Positions 7,237-16,911 of a stretch of 64,000 nucleotides of DNA are shown piece after piece. A model generated the notes under the pieces. The model saw nothing but the letters and a program-made list of their open reading frames with translations, ran no database searches and was not told the origin of the DNA. Source of the DNA: Nocardioides anomalus (GTDB taxonomy: Bacteria; Actinomycetota; Actinomycetes; Propionibacteriales; Nocardioidaceae); assembly GCF_011046535.1 (NCBI RefSeq), contig NZ_CP049257.1:372001-436000 (forward strand). The letters run 5' to 3'. The position numbers and the translations under genes were made by a program. Position 1 is the stretch's first letter. Every line of letters begins with the position of its first letter.

Positions 7237-8042
7237 GGCCGGGCCGTCAGCCGGCGACGCAGCTCGGCCTCGCGGTGCAGGCGGGCCTGGTCACGCTCGC
7301 GGCGCGAGGCGATGACGGCGGCGAGGTAGGCCTCGGGCGGGGTGCCGGGCGGCGGCGCGGGTGCGACGTACTGGCTGACCTGGTCGGCCAGCCGGGTGCC
7401 GATGGTGGCGCGGGAGTGGGGGTCGAGGGTCGGCAGGCGCGCGAGGAACTGGCGCACGGCGAGCGCCAGCCCGGTCGGCAACGTGGCCATGTCGGCCTGG
7501 CGGGCCCAGGAGGCGAGGGGCGGCGGCATGAGGGTGGGCGGGTTGAGGCGCAGGCGCACCCGGTCGCGCACGACGTAGGTGCCGGCGGCGTAGTCGCCGA
7601 GGCGCTTGCCGCGCGAGCTGATGAGCGCGGAGAAGAACGCCGGGACACCGGTGAAGACGTAGATCTCCGGGATGGCGATGAGCGCGCGGACGAAGGCGTG
7701 CTGGAAGGTGATCGGCCCGGCGTCGTCGCGCACGGTGCGCAGACCGCAGGCCAGCTTGCCGAGCGACTTCCCGCGGGTCAGCGTCTCGAGGGTCGCGGGG
7801 TAGACCAGGAAGACGGTGATCATCGTGGTCACGAACGCCGCCCAGACCAGGGCCTCGTCGGCCTGGAGCGCGGCGACCACGAACACGAAGATCGCGGCCA
7901 CGAACAGGATCATCGTGACCACGGCGTCGATGAGCCCCGAGACGATCCGGCTGCCCAGACTGGCCGGGGGCAGGTCGAGGGCGACGGCCTCGCCGGTGAC
8001 CAGGTCGTCGGTGGTGACGGTGGCGAACTCGGGGGTGCTCAT
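7233..8042 (-). CDS. RDD family membrane protein
   Basis: 269 residues. The RDD signature is visible: LGSRIVSGLIDAVVTMIL (helix 1 with its Arg and Asp), helix 2, then TRGKSLGKLACGLRTVRDD and a third membrane region, followed by GKRLGDYAAGTYVVR. The C-terminal third is a hydrophilic tail with a basic coiled end (SRRERDQARLHREAELRRRL). The molecular role of RDD proteins is mostly unknown, some being linked to sodium or substrate transport. The gene follows the SpoIIM-like gene by seven bases on the same strand. Its stop and that of the convergent sigma-partner gene share the bases CTAG. Confidence 0.88.
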   Translation of the reverse strand: MSTPEFATVTTDDLVTGEAVALDLPPASLGSRIVSGLIDAVVTMILFVAAIFVFVVAALQADEALVWAAFVTTMITVFLVYPATLETLTRGKSLGKLACGLRTVRDDAGPITFQHAFVRALIAIPEIYVFTGVPAFFSALISSRGKRLGDYAAGTYVVRDRVRLRLNPPTLMPPPLASWARQADMATLPTGLALAVRQFLARLPTLDPHSRATIGTRLADQVSQYVAPAPPPGTPPEAYLAAVIASRRERDQARLHREAELRRRLTARP

Positions 8043-8049
8043 GCGGTGC

Positions 8050-9045
8050 TCATGCCTGGGTCGCGACCCGGTCCTCGAGGTAGCGCGCGTCCACGTCGCC
8101 GGTGACGCCGCGGTGGTGGGCCTGGCGACCGAGCACGAAGACGTAGGCGAAGAAGGCCAGCTCGGCGGTGACGCCGATGCCGACCCGCGCCCACGTGGGC
8201 AGCCCGGACGGCGTCACGAACGCCTCGATCACGCCGCTGACCGCGAGCAGGCAGGCCAGGCCGAGCGCGACCGTCCCCGCCGTCCGGCCCTCGCGGGCGA
8301 TGGACTGGGTGCGCGTCAGCTCGCCGGGCTCGATCCACGACCAGAACAGCCGCAGGCCGACGCCGCCGGCGACGAACACGCAGGTCAGCTCGAGCAGCCC
8401 GTGCGGGAGGATCAGGCCCCAGAACAGCTGGCCGCGGTCGGCGTGGGTCATCAGCGAGGCGAGCACAGCGAGGTTCTCGATGTTGCCGTAGAGCAGGTAG
8501 ATCACCGGCAGCCCGAGGATCCCGAACGCGATGCACAGCGCGCTGACCCACGAGTTGTTGATCCAGACCTGCAGCGCGAAGTGCGAGGCGGCGTACTCCG
8601 AGTAGTAGCCCTCGATGTCGTTGTTGACCAGCTGGTCGATCTCCTGCTGGCTGAGCAGGCTCTGCTCGACGTTCGGGTGGTCGATCAGCCAGAGCAGGAG
8701 CACTCCGGTGACCACGACGTTGCCGGCCAGGCAGCCCAGCCACCAGCGGCGCAGGCGGTAGAGGGCGGCCGGGAAGCGCTCGGTGAAGAACGCCTGGAAG
8801 CCCCGCCACGAGCTGACCCGCGTGCCGACGGCCTTGTTGCGGGCCTTGGCCAGCAGGCTGGAGAGGTGCGCGACCAGCGAGGGGTCCGGCGCGGACGTGC
8901 GCACGACCGAGAGCTGGGTGGCCACCTGCTGGTAGAGCCCGACGAGCTCGTCGCTCTCGGCGCCACTCAGCTTGCCGCGGTGCAGCAGCTGCTCGAGGCG
9001 CTGCCACTCCTGGGCGTGGGCCAGCACGTAGGCGTCGAGGTCCAC
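8050..9045 (-). CDS. Stage II sporulation protein M family membrane protein
   Basis: 331 residues: a cytosolic helical head (MDLDAYVLAHAQEWQRLEQLL) and then about five to six membrane helices, including the conserved SpoIIM-like segment WINNSWVSALCIAFGILGLP followed by LILPHGLLELTCVFVAGG. In Bacillus SpoIIM is part of the peptidoglycan hydrolase complex of engulfment; the actinobacterial relatives are in non-sporulators as well and are usually next to RDD, DUF58 and MoxR genes. Here it sits directly upstream of the RDD gene, while the MoxR/DUF58 genes are 4.5 kb away. GTG 9045 has a TAGGCT -10 box exactly six bases before it. Confidence 0.88.
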   Translation of the reverse strand: MDLDAYVLAHAQEWQRLEQLLHRGKLSGAESDELVGLYQQVATQLSVVRTSAPDPSLVAHLSSLLAKARNKAVGTRVSSWRGFQAFFTERFPAALYRLRRWWLGCLAGNVVVTGVLLLWLIDHPNVEQSLLSQQEIDQLVNNDIEGYYSEYAASHFALQVWINNSWVSALCIAFGILGLPVIYLLYGNIENLAVLASLMTHADRGQLFWGLILPHGLLELTCVFVAGGVGLRLFWSWIEPGELTRTQSIAREGRTAGTVALGLACLLAVSGVIEAFVTPSGLPTWARVGIGVTAELAFFAYVFVLGRQAHHRGVTGDVDARYLEDRVATQA

Positions 9046-9051
9046 GCCGAC

Positions 9052-9057
9052 AGCCTA
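9052..9057 (-). promoter_or_regulatory. -10 box of a leaderless promoter (TAGGCT)
   Basis: On the minus strand TAGGCT ends six bases before GTG 9045 of the SpoIIM-like gene, and there is no ribosome-binding site in the gap. Only about 84 bases separate this start from the divergent PadR gene. Confidence 0.5.
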
Positions 9058-9094
9058 AGTCGGCCCGCGACACGCCGTACGCTGTCCTCGTGAA

Positions 9095-9123
9095 CACACT
9101 ACTGCGCGTCGCGCAGTAGTGTG
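9095..9123. promoter_or_regulatory. 29-bp palindrome, probable PadR operator
   Basis: Perfect 13-base arms (CACACTACTGCGC and its complement) around GTC. The right arm contains TAGTGT (9117-9122), a -10-like hexamer seven bases before the PadR start, so a bound repressor would block initiation directly. The site also lies 50 bases upstream of the divergent SpoIIM-like gene. PadR genes commonly repress themselves through such sites. Confidence 0.7.
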
Positions 9124-9129
9124 CGCTGC

Positions 9130-9519
9130 GTGGACACGACCCAACTGCTCAAGGGCGTCCTCGACGTGGCCGTGCTGGCCGTGGTCGAGGACGAGGACGG
9201 CTACGGCTACGACGTGCTGCGCCGGCTCCGGGCCGGCGGGCTGAGCGAGGTGGGCGACGCGTCGGTCTACGGCACCCTGCGCCGGCTCTACGCCGCCGGC
9301 GCCCTCACGTCGTACGTCGTGCCGTCCGACGAGGGCCCGCACCGCAAGTACTACGGCATCACCCCGGCCGGCCGGGCCCAGCTGGCCGGCCAGACCGAGG
9401 ACTGGGAGCGCTTCGCGCAGACCGTGAGCGCCCTGCTCTCCGACACCCGCACCGTGACCCGCCCGAGCAGCACCCCCGAGCCGCAGCCCGAGAACCAGCA
9501 CCAGGGAGCCTCCGCGTGA
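9130..9519 (+). CDS. PadR family transcriptional regulator
   Basis: 129 residues with the PadR winged helix: MDTTQLLKGVLDVAVLAVV, then GYGYDVLRRLRAGG and VYGTLRRLYAAGALTSYVV with wing residues and RKYYGITPAGRAQL. The GTG at 9130 gives the usual MDTTQLLKG start; an in-frame GTG at 9121 would lie inside the operator. A polar 30-residue tail follows the domain. It is coupled by a GTGA overlap to the HAAS-domain gene, the normal partner of this PadR type, whose expression it is expected to control along with its own. Confidence 0.9.
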   Translation: MDTTQLLKGVLDVAVLAVVEDEDGYGYDVLRRLRAGGLSEVGDASVYGTLRRLYAAGALTSYVVPSDEGPHRKYYGITPAGRAQLAGQTEDWERFAQTVSALLSDTRTVTRPSSTPEPQPENQHQGASA

Positions 9520-10511
9520 ACCCCACCACCGCCGTCCACCCCGAGGTCGCCGCGTTCCTCGACCGCGTGCGCCGCGAGCTGCTCGACCTCGACGAGGAGC
9601 AGCGCGAAGAGCTCCTCGACGGCCTCGAGGCCGACCTGTCCGAGCAGCGCGCCGCGGGCGACCCGCTGCCCGACCCCACGGCGTACGCCGCCGAGCTGCG
9701 CGCCGCCGCCGGCCTCGGCGCTGCGCGCGCGCCGCGGCTGCGGCTGCGCCGGCCCGCCCGGTCGGTGGCCGACGTGCTGGACGAGGCCCGGGACGAGTGG
9801 ACGTCGTGGACCACGCGCCACGAGGCGACGCGGACCGCGTGGACGCTCGTCGAGGCGCTGCGCCCGGCGTGGTGGGTGCTGCGGGCGTGGGTGGCGGCGA
9901 CGCTGCTCGACCAGCTGGCCGGGCCGTGGGAGCGCGTGACGCTGTGGCCCACCCTCGGCGTACCCCTGCTCGGGCCGGTGGTGCTCCTGGCCGCCGTCGT
10001 GATCAGCGTGCTCATCGGGCTGGGCCGGCTGTGGCCCGGGTCGGGGCCGGAGCGCTCGACCGCCGCGCGGCTGGTCCTGGTCGGGCTCAACGTCGTCGCC
10101 GTGCTCCTCCCGCTGACCTTCACCCTCCCGACCGGTCACCAGGACCACACCGTCTACGCCTCGCCGCTGCACCCGGCCAAGGCGCCCGACGTGCTGCGCC
10201 ACGGCCGCGAGGTGGTGCGCAACATCTACGCCTACGACGCCCAGGGCCAGCCGCTGCAGGGCGTGCAGCTGTTCGACCAGGAGGGCCGGCCGGTCGCGGT
10301 CTCGCCGCGCTCGTCGATGGGTCGCGGCCAGCAGCGCGAGGTCACCTGCCCCTGGCTGAACGGCACCACGCAGCTCTACAACGTCTTCCCCCTGCCGCAG
10401 CGCACCCAGAAGCGCGGGACCTGCCTGCGCGACCTGGGCCAGGTCGGGGAGCCCGGCTTCCGGCCGGTGCCGCTGGCCTCGGTCCCGCCGGTGAGCCCGG
10501 TCAGCCCCTGA
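9516..10511 (+). CDS. HAAS-domain membrane protein
   Basis: 331 residues. Residues about 8-50 (PEVAAFLDRVRRELLDLDEEQREELLDGLEADL) form an acidic helical HAAS/DUF1700-like domain, which in this family is found directly downstream of PadR genes. Two membrane helices follow (GPVVLLAAVVISVLIGLG and LVLVGLNVVAVLLPLTFTL), then an extracytoplasmic C-terminal domain of about 120 residues ending in repeated Pro-Val-Ser. The function of HAAS proteins is not established; the PadR-HAAS pair is thought to be a membrane signalling unit. The GTG start overlaps the PadR stop. Confidence 0.82.
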   Translation: MNPTTAVHPEVAAFLDRVRRELLDLDEEQREELLDGLEADLSEQRAAGDPLPDPTAYAAELRAAAGLGAARAPRLRLRRPARSVADVLDEARDEWTSWTTRHEATRTAWTLVEALRPAWWVLRAWVAATLLDQLAGPWERVTLWPTLGVPLLGPVVLLAAVVISVLIGLGRLWPGSGPERSTAARLVLVGLNVVAVLLPLTFTLPTGHQDHTVYASPLHPAKAPDVLRHGREVVRNIYAYDAQGQPLQGVQLFDQEGRPVAVSPRSSMGRGQQREVTCPWLNGTTQLYNVFPLPQRTQKRGTCLRDLGQVGEPGFRPVPLASVPPVSPVSP

Positions 10512-10521
10512 CACCAGTTCC

Positions 10522-10534
10522 GGCAAAGCCGGGC
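10522..10534 (+). terminator. Short GC stem-loop after the HAAS gene
   Basis: CCGGC AAA GCCGG follows the TGA by about ten bases. Five base pairs and no T-run make it a weak terminator candidate at most; the next gene follows on the same strand 33 bases later. Confidence 0.25.
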
Positions 10535-10566
10535 GCGGGGGGCGGGCGGACCGGGAAAATACCCCC

Positions 10567-12408
10567 GTGAGCATGTCGGCCACCGTCGACGTGTCCGACT
10601 CGCTGGACGAGGCGCGGACCCGCCTGGTGCGATCAGCCCGGGCCCTGAACGGGGCGTGGGCGGCCGCGGTGTGCCTCATGGCGTTCCTCGTGGTGGCCAG
10701 CCTGCTGCTCCTGCTGGTCGCCATCACCATCCGCCCGGTGTACGTCGTGATCTGGTCGGTCCTGCTCGCGGCGACCGGCTACAACGTGACGCGGTTCTGG
10801 CCGCGGCGGGTCGTGCGGCCGGGCCACGTGCTCGGCCGGCGGGACCGGGACGCGCTGCGCGGGGTGCTCGACCCCGAGCGCACGGTGGCGTTTCCTGAGG
10901 TCGTCCGCCTGGTGGCGCAGCCCGAGCTCGAGGTCACCGAGGGCGAGCTGGTGGTGGGGATGCCGCTGCTGGCCTGCCTGCAGCAGGGCGAGCTGAGCCA
11001 GCTGCTGCGCGTCGCGGTGGCGCAGGCCGAGGTCGAGGACCACCGCTCGGTGCGGTGGGCGCTGCGCGTGGCGCACGGCCAGATCGGGCGCCCGCTCGTC
11101 GGCCGCCGCCCGCGCCCGTCGTGGTTCAGCGCGTGGTTCACCGAGACCGTGAGCTCCCAGGCCGCGGCCCTCGAGGGCGACCTGGGCAACTGGGCGGGGG
11201 CGTGCGAGCGGGCCCTGGTGGCGCGGTCCCAGGCGGCCTCCGACGCCCGCGACGCGCGCGACGAGGTCGCCGACGCCTGGCTGCTGCTGCGCACGGAGTG
11301 GCTCGCGCCGGCCTACGAGCGCGGGCGGCGGCACGTGGCGCCGTTCACCGGGCTGCGGCACTTCGTCGAGGGCGCCGACCGGGCCGGGTGGCTGGCCCGG
11401 CCGCGGCCGTGGTGGCCGCCGACCGGCGTCCTGGCCGACCTGGTGGCCGGCCACGAGGAGCGGGTCGCGCTCGACCTGGACCGGCGCGGGGCGGGGCTCG
11501 AGCCGCTCACCTGGGACCAGCACCCGGCCGAGGTCAGCGTGCCGCAGTGGCGGGCGCTGGTCTCGCGGGTCCTCGACACCGCCCGGCGCTCGTCGTACGA
11601 CCCGGCGGTGACGCTCGACTCGGTCCTGCGGCTGGTCGAGCAGGAGGGCCGCGCCCACGCGGAGAAGACCGTCACCCGCGTCCTGACCGCGGCCATCAGC
11701 GTGGCGGCGGTGGACTCGCGGCACTTCGTGCCCACCTGGAGCTGGCCGGACGGGACGCGGCTCGACGCGGAGGCCGACGGCTGGACGCTGCCGGTCGAGA
11801 CGATCGTCGCCGAGGTGCTGACCATGGTGCGCAGCGGCGGCGGCGTCGAGCGGGCGTACGCCGAGCTGCGCGAGGCCCTCGAGCGGCTCGGCGTCGACGT
11901 CCACGAGCCGCTGTGGCTCGACGACGACCGGGCGCCGCGGCCCCAGCGACCGGTCGGCTCGTTCCTGGCCCGCCAGGGGCTCGCCGCCCGGATGGTGGTG
12001 CTCACCGACCGCACCCTGCACGTCTTCCGCGACTCCCACGGCCCCCGGCTGCTCCAGCCGCGCGGTCCGCGCGACGCCACCGTGGAGATGCGCAAGCGGA
12101 TGCTGACCGTCTGGCAGGGCGACACCACCGACCAGGTCCTGACCGTGGACGTCGCCGACGTGCGGCGGGCCCGGCTCGGCCCGGCCGCGGGCGGGCTGTG
12201 GTGGCGGCTCAGCCTCGACACCGACGGCGGCACCGTCGTGCTGCGCGGTCGCGGTGACGGCCAGGAGGTCGAGGCCGAGGTCGGCGCGTGGCTGGGCCGC
12301 TCGGTCCAGCGGTCCTGGGTCGACACCGCGCCCGGCGTCCGCGGCCTGCGCCACGTCCTCGGGCTCGGGGGCGCCCTGGTGGGCCGCGACCGCGCCCGCA
12401 CCGACTAG
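10567..12408 (+). CDS. Degenerate M48-like membrane protein
   Basis: 613 residues. Two membrane helices at about residues 33-75 (VCLMAFLVVASLLLLLVAITI and VYVVIWSVLLAATGY) precede a domain that aligns by eye with actinobacterial M48 peptidases: VVRLVAQPELEVTEGELVVGMPLLACL, then LLRVAVAQAEVEDH where active members have an AHELGH-type zinc helix. HExxH is therefore missing and the protein is probably not a peptidase. A further 400 residues, rich in Arg and Trp, match nothing I recognise. GTG 10567 has AAAATA six bases upstream; ATG 10573 is an alternative start. It is co-directional with PadR and HAAS and may belong to the same regulon. Confidence 0.7.
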   Translation: MSMSATVDVSDSLDEARTRLVRSARALNGAWAAAVCLMAFLVVASLLLLLVAITIRPVYVVIWSVLLAATGYNVTRFWPRRVVRPGHVLGRRDRDALRGVLDPERTVAFPEVVRLVAQPELEVTEGELVVGMPLLACLQQGELSQLLRVAVAQAEVEDHRSVRWALRVAHGQIGRPLVGRRPRPSWFSAWFTETVSSQAAALEGDLGNWAGACERALVARSQAASDARDARDEVADAWLLLRTEWLAPAYERGRRHVAPFTGLRHFVEGADRAGWLARPRPWWPPTGVLADLVAGHEERVALDLDRRGAGLEPLTWDQHPAEVSVPQWRALVSRVLDTARRSSYDPAVTLDSVLRLVEQEGRAHAEKTVTRVLTAAISVAAVDSRHFVPTWSWPDGTRLDAEADGWTLPVETIVAEVLTMVRSGGGVERAYAELREALERLGVDVHEPLWLDDDRAPRPQRPVGSFLARQGLAARMVVLTDRTLHVFRDSHGPRLLQPRGPRDATVEMRKRMLTVWQGDTTDQVLTVDVADVRRARLGPAAGGLWWRLSLDTDGGTVVLRGRGDGQEVEAEVGAWLGRSVQRSWVDTAPGVRGLRHVLGLGGALVGRDRARTD

Positions 12409-12455
12409 GGCGTGTTGATCAAGGCATCCACGCTGAGTTGATCGACCCGCCCTAG
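12405..12455. terminator. 51-bp nested inverted repeat between convergent genes
   Basis: CTAGGGCG at 12405-12412 pairs with CGCCCTAG at 12448-12455, and inside it GTTGATCAA (12414-12422) pairs with TTGATCGAC (12438-12446), leaving a 15-base loop. Both flanking stop codons (TAG 12406-12408 on plus, 12454-12452 on minus) are inside the arms. It should act as a bidirectional terminator. The right arm resembles a second copy after map at 33356-33380, so it is also a dispersed repeat. Confidence 0.65.
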
Positions 12456-12865
12456 AGCGCGACCGCCACCAGCGCCGCCGCGAGGGCCGCGACCGCGAGC
12501 CCGGTGCGCACCCGGTCCACCCGCAGCAGCCGCGCCACGAGGGCGTCGTCGCGCTTGACCAGCCGCCGGTGCAGCGGCGCCGCGAAGGCCGCCGTCACCA
12601 GCACGGTCGCCGCGGCCAGCACCACCGCGACGACCGCCCACGCGGTCCGGTCGACCAGCAGCCACCACACCGCGGTCGCGGCCAGCGCGACGTACACCAC
12701 GCCGACCAGCGGCGCGATGGCCCGGCTGTGCCGGTCGTGCGCCTGGCGCCAGTGCGCGGCCCGGACGTGGGAGAGGGTCGGGTACACCACGGTGCTCACC
12801 GTCGCCTGGAAGCCGGCGTGCACCCCTGCCGCGGCGACGAACGCCGCGCCTGCGAGCTCCTTCAC
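12452..12865 (-). CDS. Four-helix membrane protein, DUF1772-like
   Basis: 137 residues with four hydrophobic segments (around AGAAFVAAAGVHAGF, APLVGVVYVALAATAVWWLL, VVAVVLAAATVLVTAAFAA and GLAVAALAAALVAVAL). The segment VVYPTLSHVRAAHWRQAHDRHSR, with its conserved-looking Trp and His, recalls the DUF1772/anthrone-oxygenase-like group, but the match is by eye. GTG 12865 is preceded by TATCGT eight bases upstream. It is divergent from the next membrane gene with 29 bases between them. Confidence 0.7.
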   Translation of the reverse strand: MKELAGAAFVAAAGVHAGFQATVSTVVYPTLSHVRAAHWRQAHDRHSRAIAPLVGVVYVALAATAVWWLLVDRTAWAVVAVVLAAATVLVTAAFAAPLHRRLVKRDDALVARLLRVDRVRTGLAVAALAAALVAVAL

Positions 12866-12894
12866 GAGTCCAGACGATAGGGGTACTGCGGGTC

Positions 12895-13506
12895 ATGAAG
12901 CTGTACGCCGACCTGCCGGGCCGCCGCGAGCTCCAGCTCCTGGGCGACCTCGGTCTCGCCGTCTGGGTCGTGGTCTGGATCTACCTGGCCGCCAAGACCC
13001 ACGACGCGGTGATGGCCCTGGCCGCGCCAGGACGCAAGCTCGACGAGGCCGGGACCTCGATGGCGAGCCGGCTGCGCGACGCCGGCTCGACGGTGGGTGG
13101 CATCCCGTACGTCGGCGACGACGCCAGCCGCCCCTTCGACGGCGCCGGCTCGTCGGCCGACCAGATGGCCGCCGCCGGCCGCTCGCAGGTCGCGGCGGTC
13201 GAGACCATGGCCTTCTGGATCACGCTCGCCGTCGCGCTCGTGCCGATCCTGCTGGCGCTGGCCTTCTACCTGCCGCCGCGGATCCGGTTCGTGCGCAACG
13301 CGACCGCCGGCCAACGGTTCCTGGACTCCGCGGCCGACCTCGACCTGTTCGCGCTGCGGGCCATGGCCCACCAGCCTTTGCACGTGCTGGCCGGCGTCAG
13401 CGACGACCCGGCCGCGGCCTGGCGCCGCCAGGACCCCGACGTGGTCCGCCGCCTCGCCGCGCTCGAGCTCAAGGCGGCCGGGCTCGCGCCGCCGCCCGGC
13501 GCCTAG
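12895..13506 (+). CDS. Two-helix membrane protein of unknown function
   Basis: 203 residues. A first helix near the N-terminus (LAVWVVVWIYLAA), an extracytoplasmic loop of about 80 Gly/Ala/Ser-rich residues, a second helix (FWITLAVALVPILLALAFYL) and a cytosolic tail with FLDSAADLDLFALRAMAHQPLH. Similar hypothetical membrane proteins are common in high-GC actinobacteria, but I cannot name a family. It is convergent with the DUF58 gene, the two stop codons sharing CTAG (13503-13506). Confidence 0.75.
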   Translation: MKLYADLPGRRELQLLGDLGLAVWVVVWIYLAAKTHDAVMALAAPGRKLDEAGTSMASRLRDAGSTVGGIPYVGDDASRPFDGAGSSADQMAAAGRSQVAAVETMAFWITLAVALVPILLALAFYLPPRIRFVRNATAGQRFLDSAADLDLFALRAMAHQPLHVLAGVSDDPAAAWRRQDPDVVRRLAALELKAAGLAPPPGA

Positions 13507-14794
13507 AGGAGCCCGTTGGCCTTGAGGGCCAGGTAGTGGTCGGCCAGCGCCGGCGGCAGCCGCTCGGCGTCGGCGTCCACCACGTCGAGCCCGACGGCGC
13601 GCAGCAGCTCGGCCGTGCGGCGGCGCTGGACCATGGCCTGCTCGGCCGCCGCCGCGTCGTACACCTCATCGATGGTGCCGCGCGTGGCGGCCAGCCGCTC
13701 GAGCTCGGGATCGCGCACCGAGGCCAGGACGACCCGGTGGTGCCGGGTCAGCGACGGGAGCACCGGCAGCAGTCCCTGCTCGACGGCGCTCGGCTCCAGC
13801 GGCGTCAGCAGCACGACGAGCGCGCGCTGCCGCCCGAACTGGGTGACCGCCCCGGCCAGCGCCGACCAGTCGGCCTCGGCGATCACCGGCTCGAGGTCGG
13901 CCATCGTCTCCTGGAGGTTCGCGGCGACGTCGCGGGCGCCGGCCGAGCGCAGCCGCGCGCGGACGCGGCGGTCGCCGGCCACGAAGTCGACCCGGTCGCC
14001 GGCCCGGGCCGCGAGCGCGGCGAGCAGCAGGGCGGCGTCCATGGCCGAGTCGAGCCGGGGCACGTCCTCGACCCGGCCGGCCGAGGTGCGCGAGGTGTCG
14101 AGGACGAGCACGACCCGCCGGTCGCGCTCGGGCTGCCAGGTGCGCACCACGACGTTGCGGTTGCGGGCGCTGGCCCGCCAGTCGATGGAGCGGACGTCGT
14201 CGCCGCGGACGTACTCGCGTAGGGAGTCGAACTCCGTCCCCGCCCCGCGCACCCGCACGGCGGCGCGTCCGTCCAGCTCGCGCAGGCGGGCGAGCCGGCT
14301 GGGCAGGTGCTTGCGCGACTCGAACGGCGGCAGCGACCGCACCGCTCCTCCGACCGGGAAGGTGCGCTGCCGGCCGGCCGCCCCGAGCGGCCCCCGGGTG
14401 CGGACGGTGACGCCGAGCGCGCGCAGGTCGCCGCGGCGCCGGGGCCGCAGCGGGGTGCGCAGCAGGACCCGGTCGCCGGGGGACAGCACGACGCGGTGGC
14501 GGTTGGCGCCGGCGCCCGCGGTCGGCTGCCAGGCGTCGCGGACCAGCGCACTGACGCGCCGCCGGCCGTCGTTGGCCACGACCAGCTCCGAGGTCGCGTC
14601 GTACCCCATCCGCACGGTGCCGACCGGCCGCCTGGTCAGCGAGAGCCACGACGGGGCGGGGGAGAGCAGCACGTCGAGGAGCAGGACGGCGGCCACGACG
14701 AGCAGCCACAGCCCGACCGTGGACGCCTGCGGGCGCAGCACGACCGGCACCAGCCCCAGCAGGAGCAGGAGCGGCGCGCGGCCGGTGAGCACCA

Positions 14795-14795
<1 letters not shown>
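13503..14795 (-). CDS. DUF58 domain-containing protein
   Basis: 430 residues. Two membrane helices near the N-terminus (LLLLLGLVPVVLRP and LWLLVVAAVLLLDVLLS), a beta-rich middle, and the DUF58 signature around residues 190-216: EFDSLREYVRGDDVRSIDWR. A von Willebrand A-like fold follows with VVLVLDTSRTSAG as a metal-site-like start. DUF58 proteins are always paired with MoxR AAA+ ATPases and are thought to be chaperoned by them in cell-envelope assembly. The ATG overlaps the MoxR stop by one base (TGATG), so the two are made together. Confidence 0.9.
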
Positions 14796-15780
<985 letters not shown>

Positions 15781-15784
<4 letters not shown>

Positions 15785-16911
15785 GTGCGGCGCACCTCTC
15801 TGTCGAGCTCGGCCAGCTGGTTGGCCAACGTGATGAGTTCGCGGTCCGAGGACGGTACGCCGCCGCCGGGGGCCAGCAGGTCCCCGACCGCCTCCGGCGT
15901 CCGGCCGGTGCGCCGCGCGACCTCGCGCACCACGTCCTCGGCCCGCGCCGCCGAGCCGAGCCGCAGCCGCTCGGCCAGCCGGGCCCGGGCCGCGCGGCGC
16001 AGGGCCTCGGCCGCGTGTCCGCGGTCGCCCGAGCGGCGATACATCCGGCCCAGGCTGCGGGTGGTCTCCACGGCGCGGACCACGACGGGCAGCGGCTCGG
16101 TGGCCAGCGGTCCGAGCCGACGGGCCCGCCAGAGCACGACGAGCAGCAGGACCAGGACGCCGAGGACCAGGGACGGCCGGACCCAGCGCGGCAGCAGCGA
16201 CTGGAGGGTGACGCCCTCCCCGTCGAGCAGGTCGTCGAGCGAGGGGACGTACCAGACCAGCCGCTGGTCCTGGCCGAGCAGCCGCAGCGCCACGGCCGCG
16301 TTGTCGGCGCGCAGGACCTGGTCGTTGGTGAGCGCCTGGTCGGCACCGAAGAGGGTGATGCCGTCCGCCGGCTCGGCCACCACGGCACCGACCTGGCCGG
16401 CGAAGCAGTCACCGTCGGGGTAGACCGCCGCCGCGTCCACCTCGAGGGTCAGACCGGCGAAGCGCGGGTCGTCGCAGCCGGCCTCGCGGCCCTGGCCGAG
16501 CGTGGCGATGCCGCCGCCGCCGACCTCGCCGAGGGCGTCGGCCACCCCGGGCCCGGCCCCGACGACCACGACGTGGTGGGCCTCGGCGGTGTCCTCGCGC
16601 AGCCGGTCGATGGTGCTCGGGCCGAGCAGCTCGGGGGAGACCACGACCACCGAGGTCGCGCCGTCGACGGTGGCGGCCGCGAGCGCGTCGGCGTCGCGGA
16701 CCACCTCGACGTCCACGCCCTGGTCGTCCAGGACGCGGGCCACCGCGCGGGCGCCGGTCGGGTCCGGGTTGTCGGGGTCCATCGGCGCCGTCGTGCGGGT
16801 GCCGACGCCGACCACGACGGCCACGACCACCGCGACCAGCAGGGCCGCGCCGATGAGCACGGTCGAGCGGTGCCGGCGCAGCAGGCCCGGGGCCGCCGTC
16901 GTCGTGCTCAC
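15781..16911 (-). CDS. DUF4350 domain-containing membrane protein
   Basis: 376 residues: N-terminal helix (STVLIGAALLVAVVVAVVVGVG), an extracytoplasmic domain with the DUF4350 pattern DPDNPDPTGARAVARVLDDQ and VVVVSPELLGPSTIDRL, a second helix (PSLVLGVLVLLLVVLW), and a basic helical cytosolic tail. The extracytoplasmic part has a GATase-like alternating beta/alpha look but its activity is unknown. Position in the MoxR module suggests a structural or sensing partner. GTG 16911 overlaps the stop of the DUF4129 gene. Confidence 0.88.
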
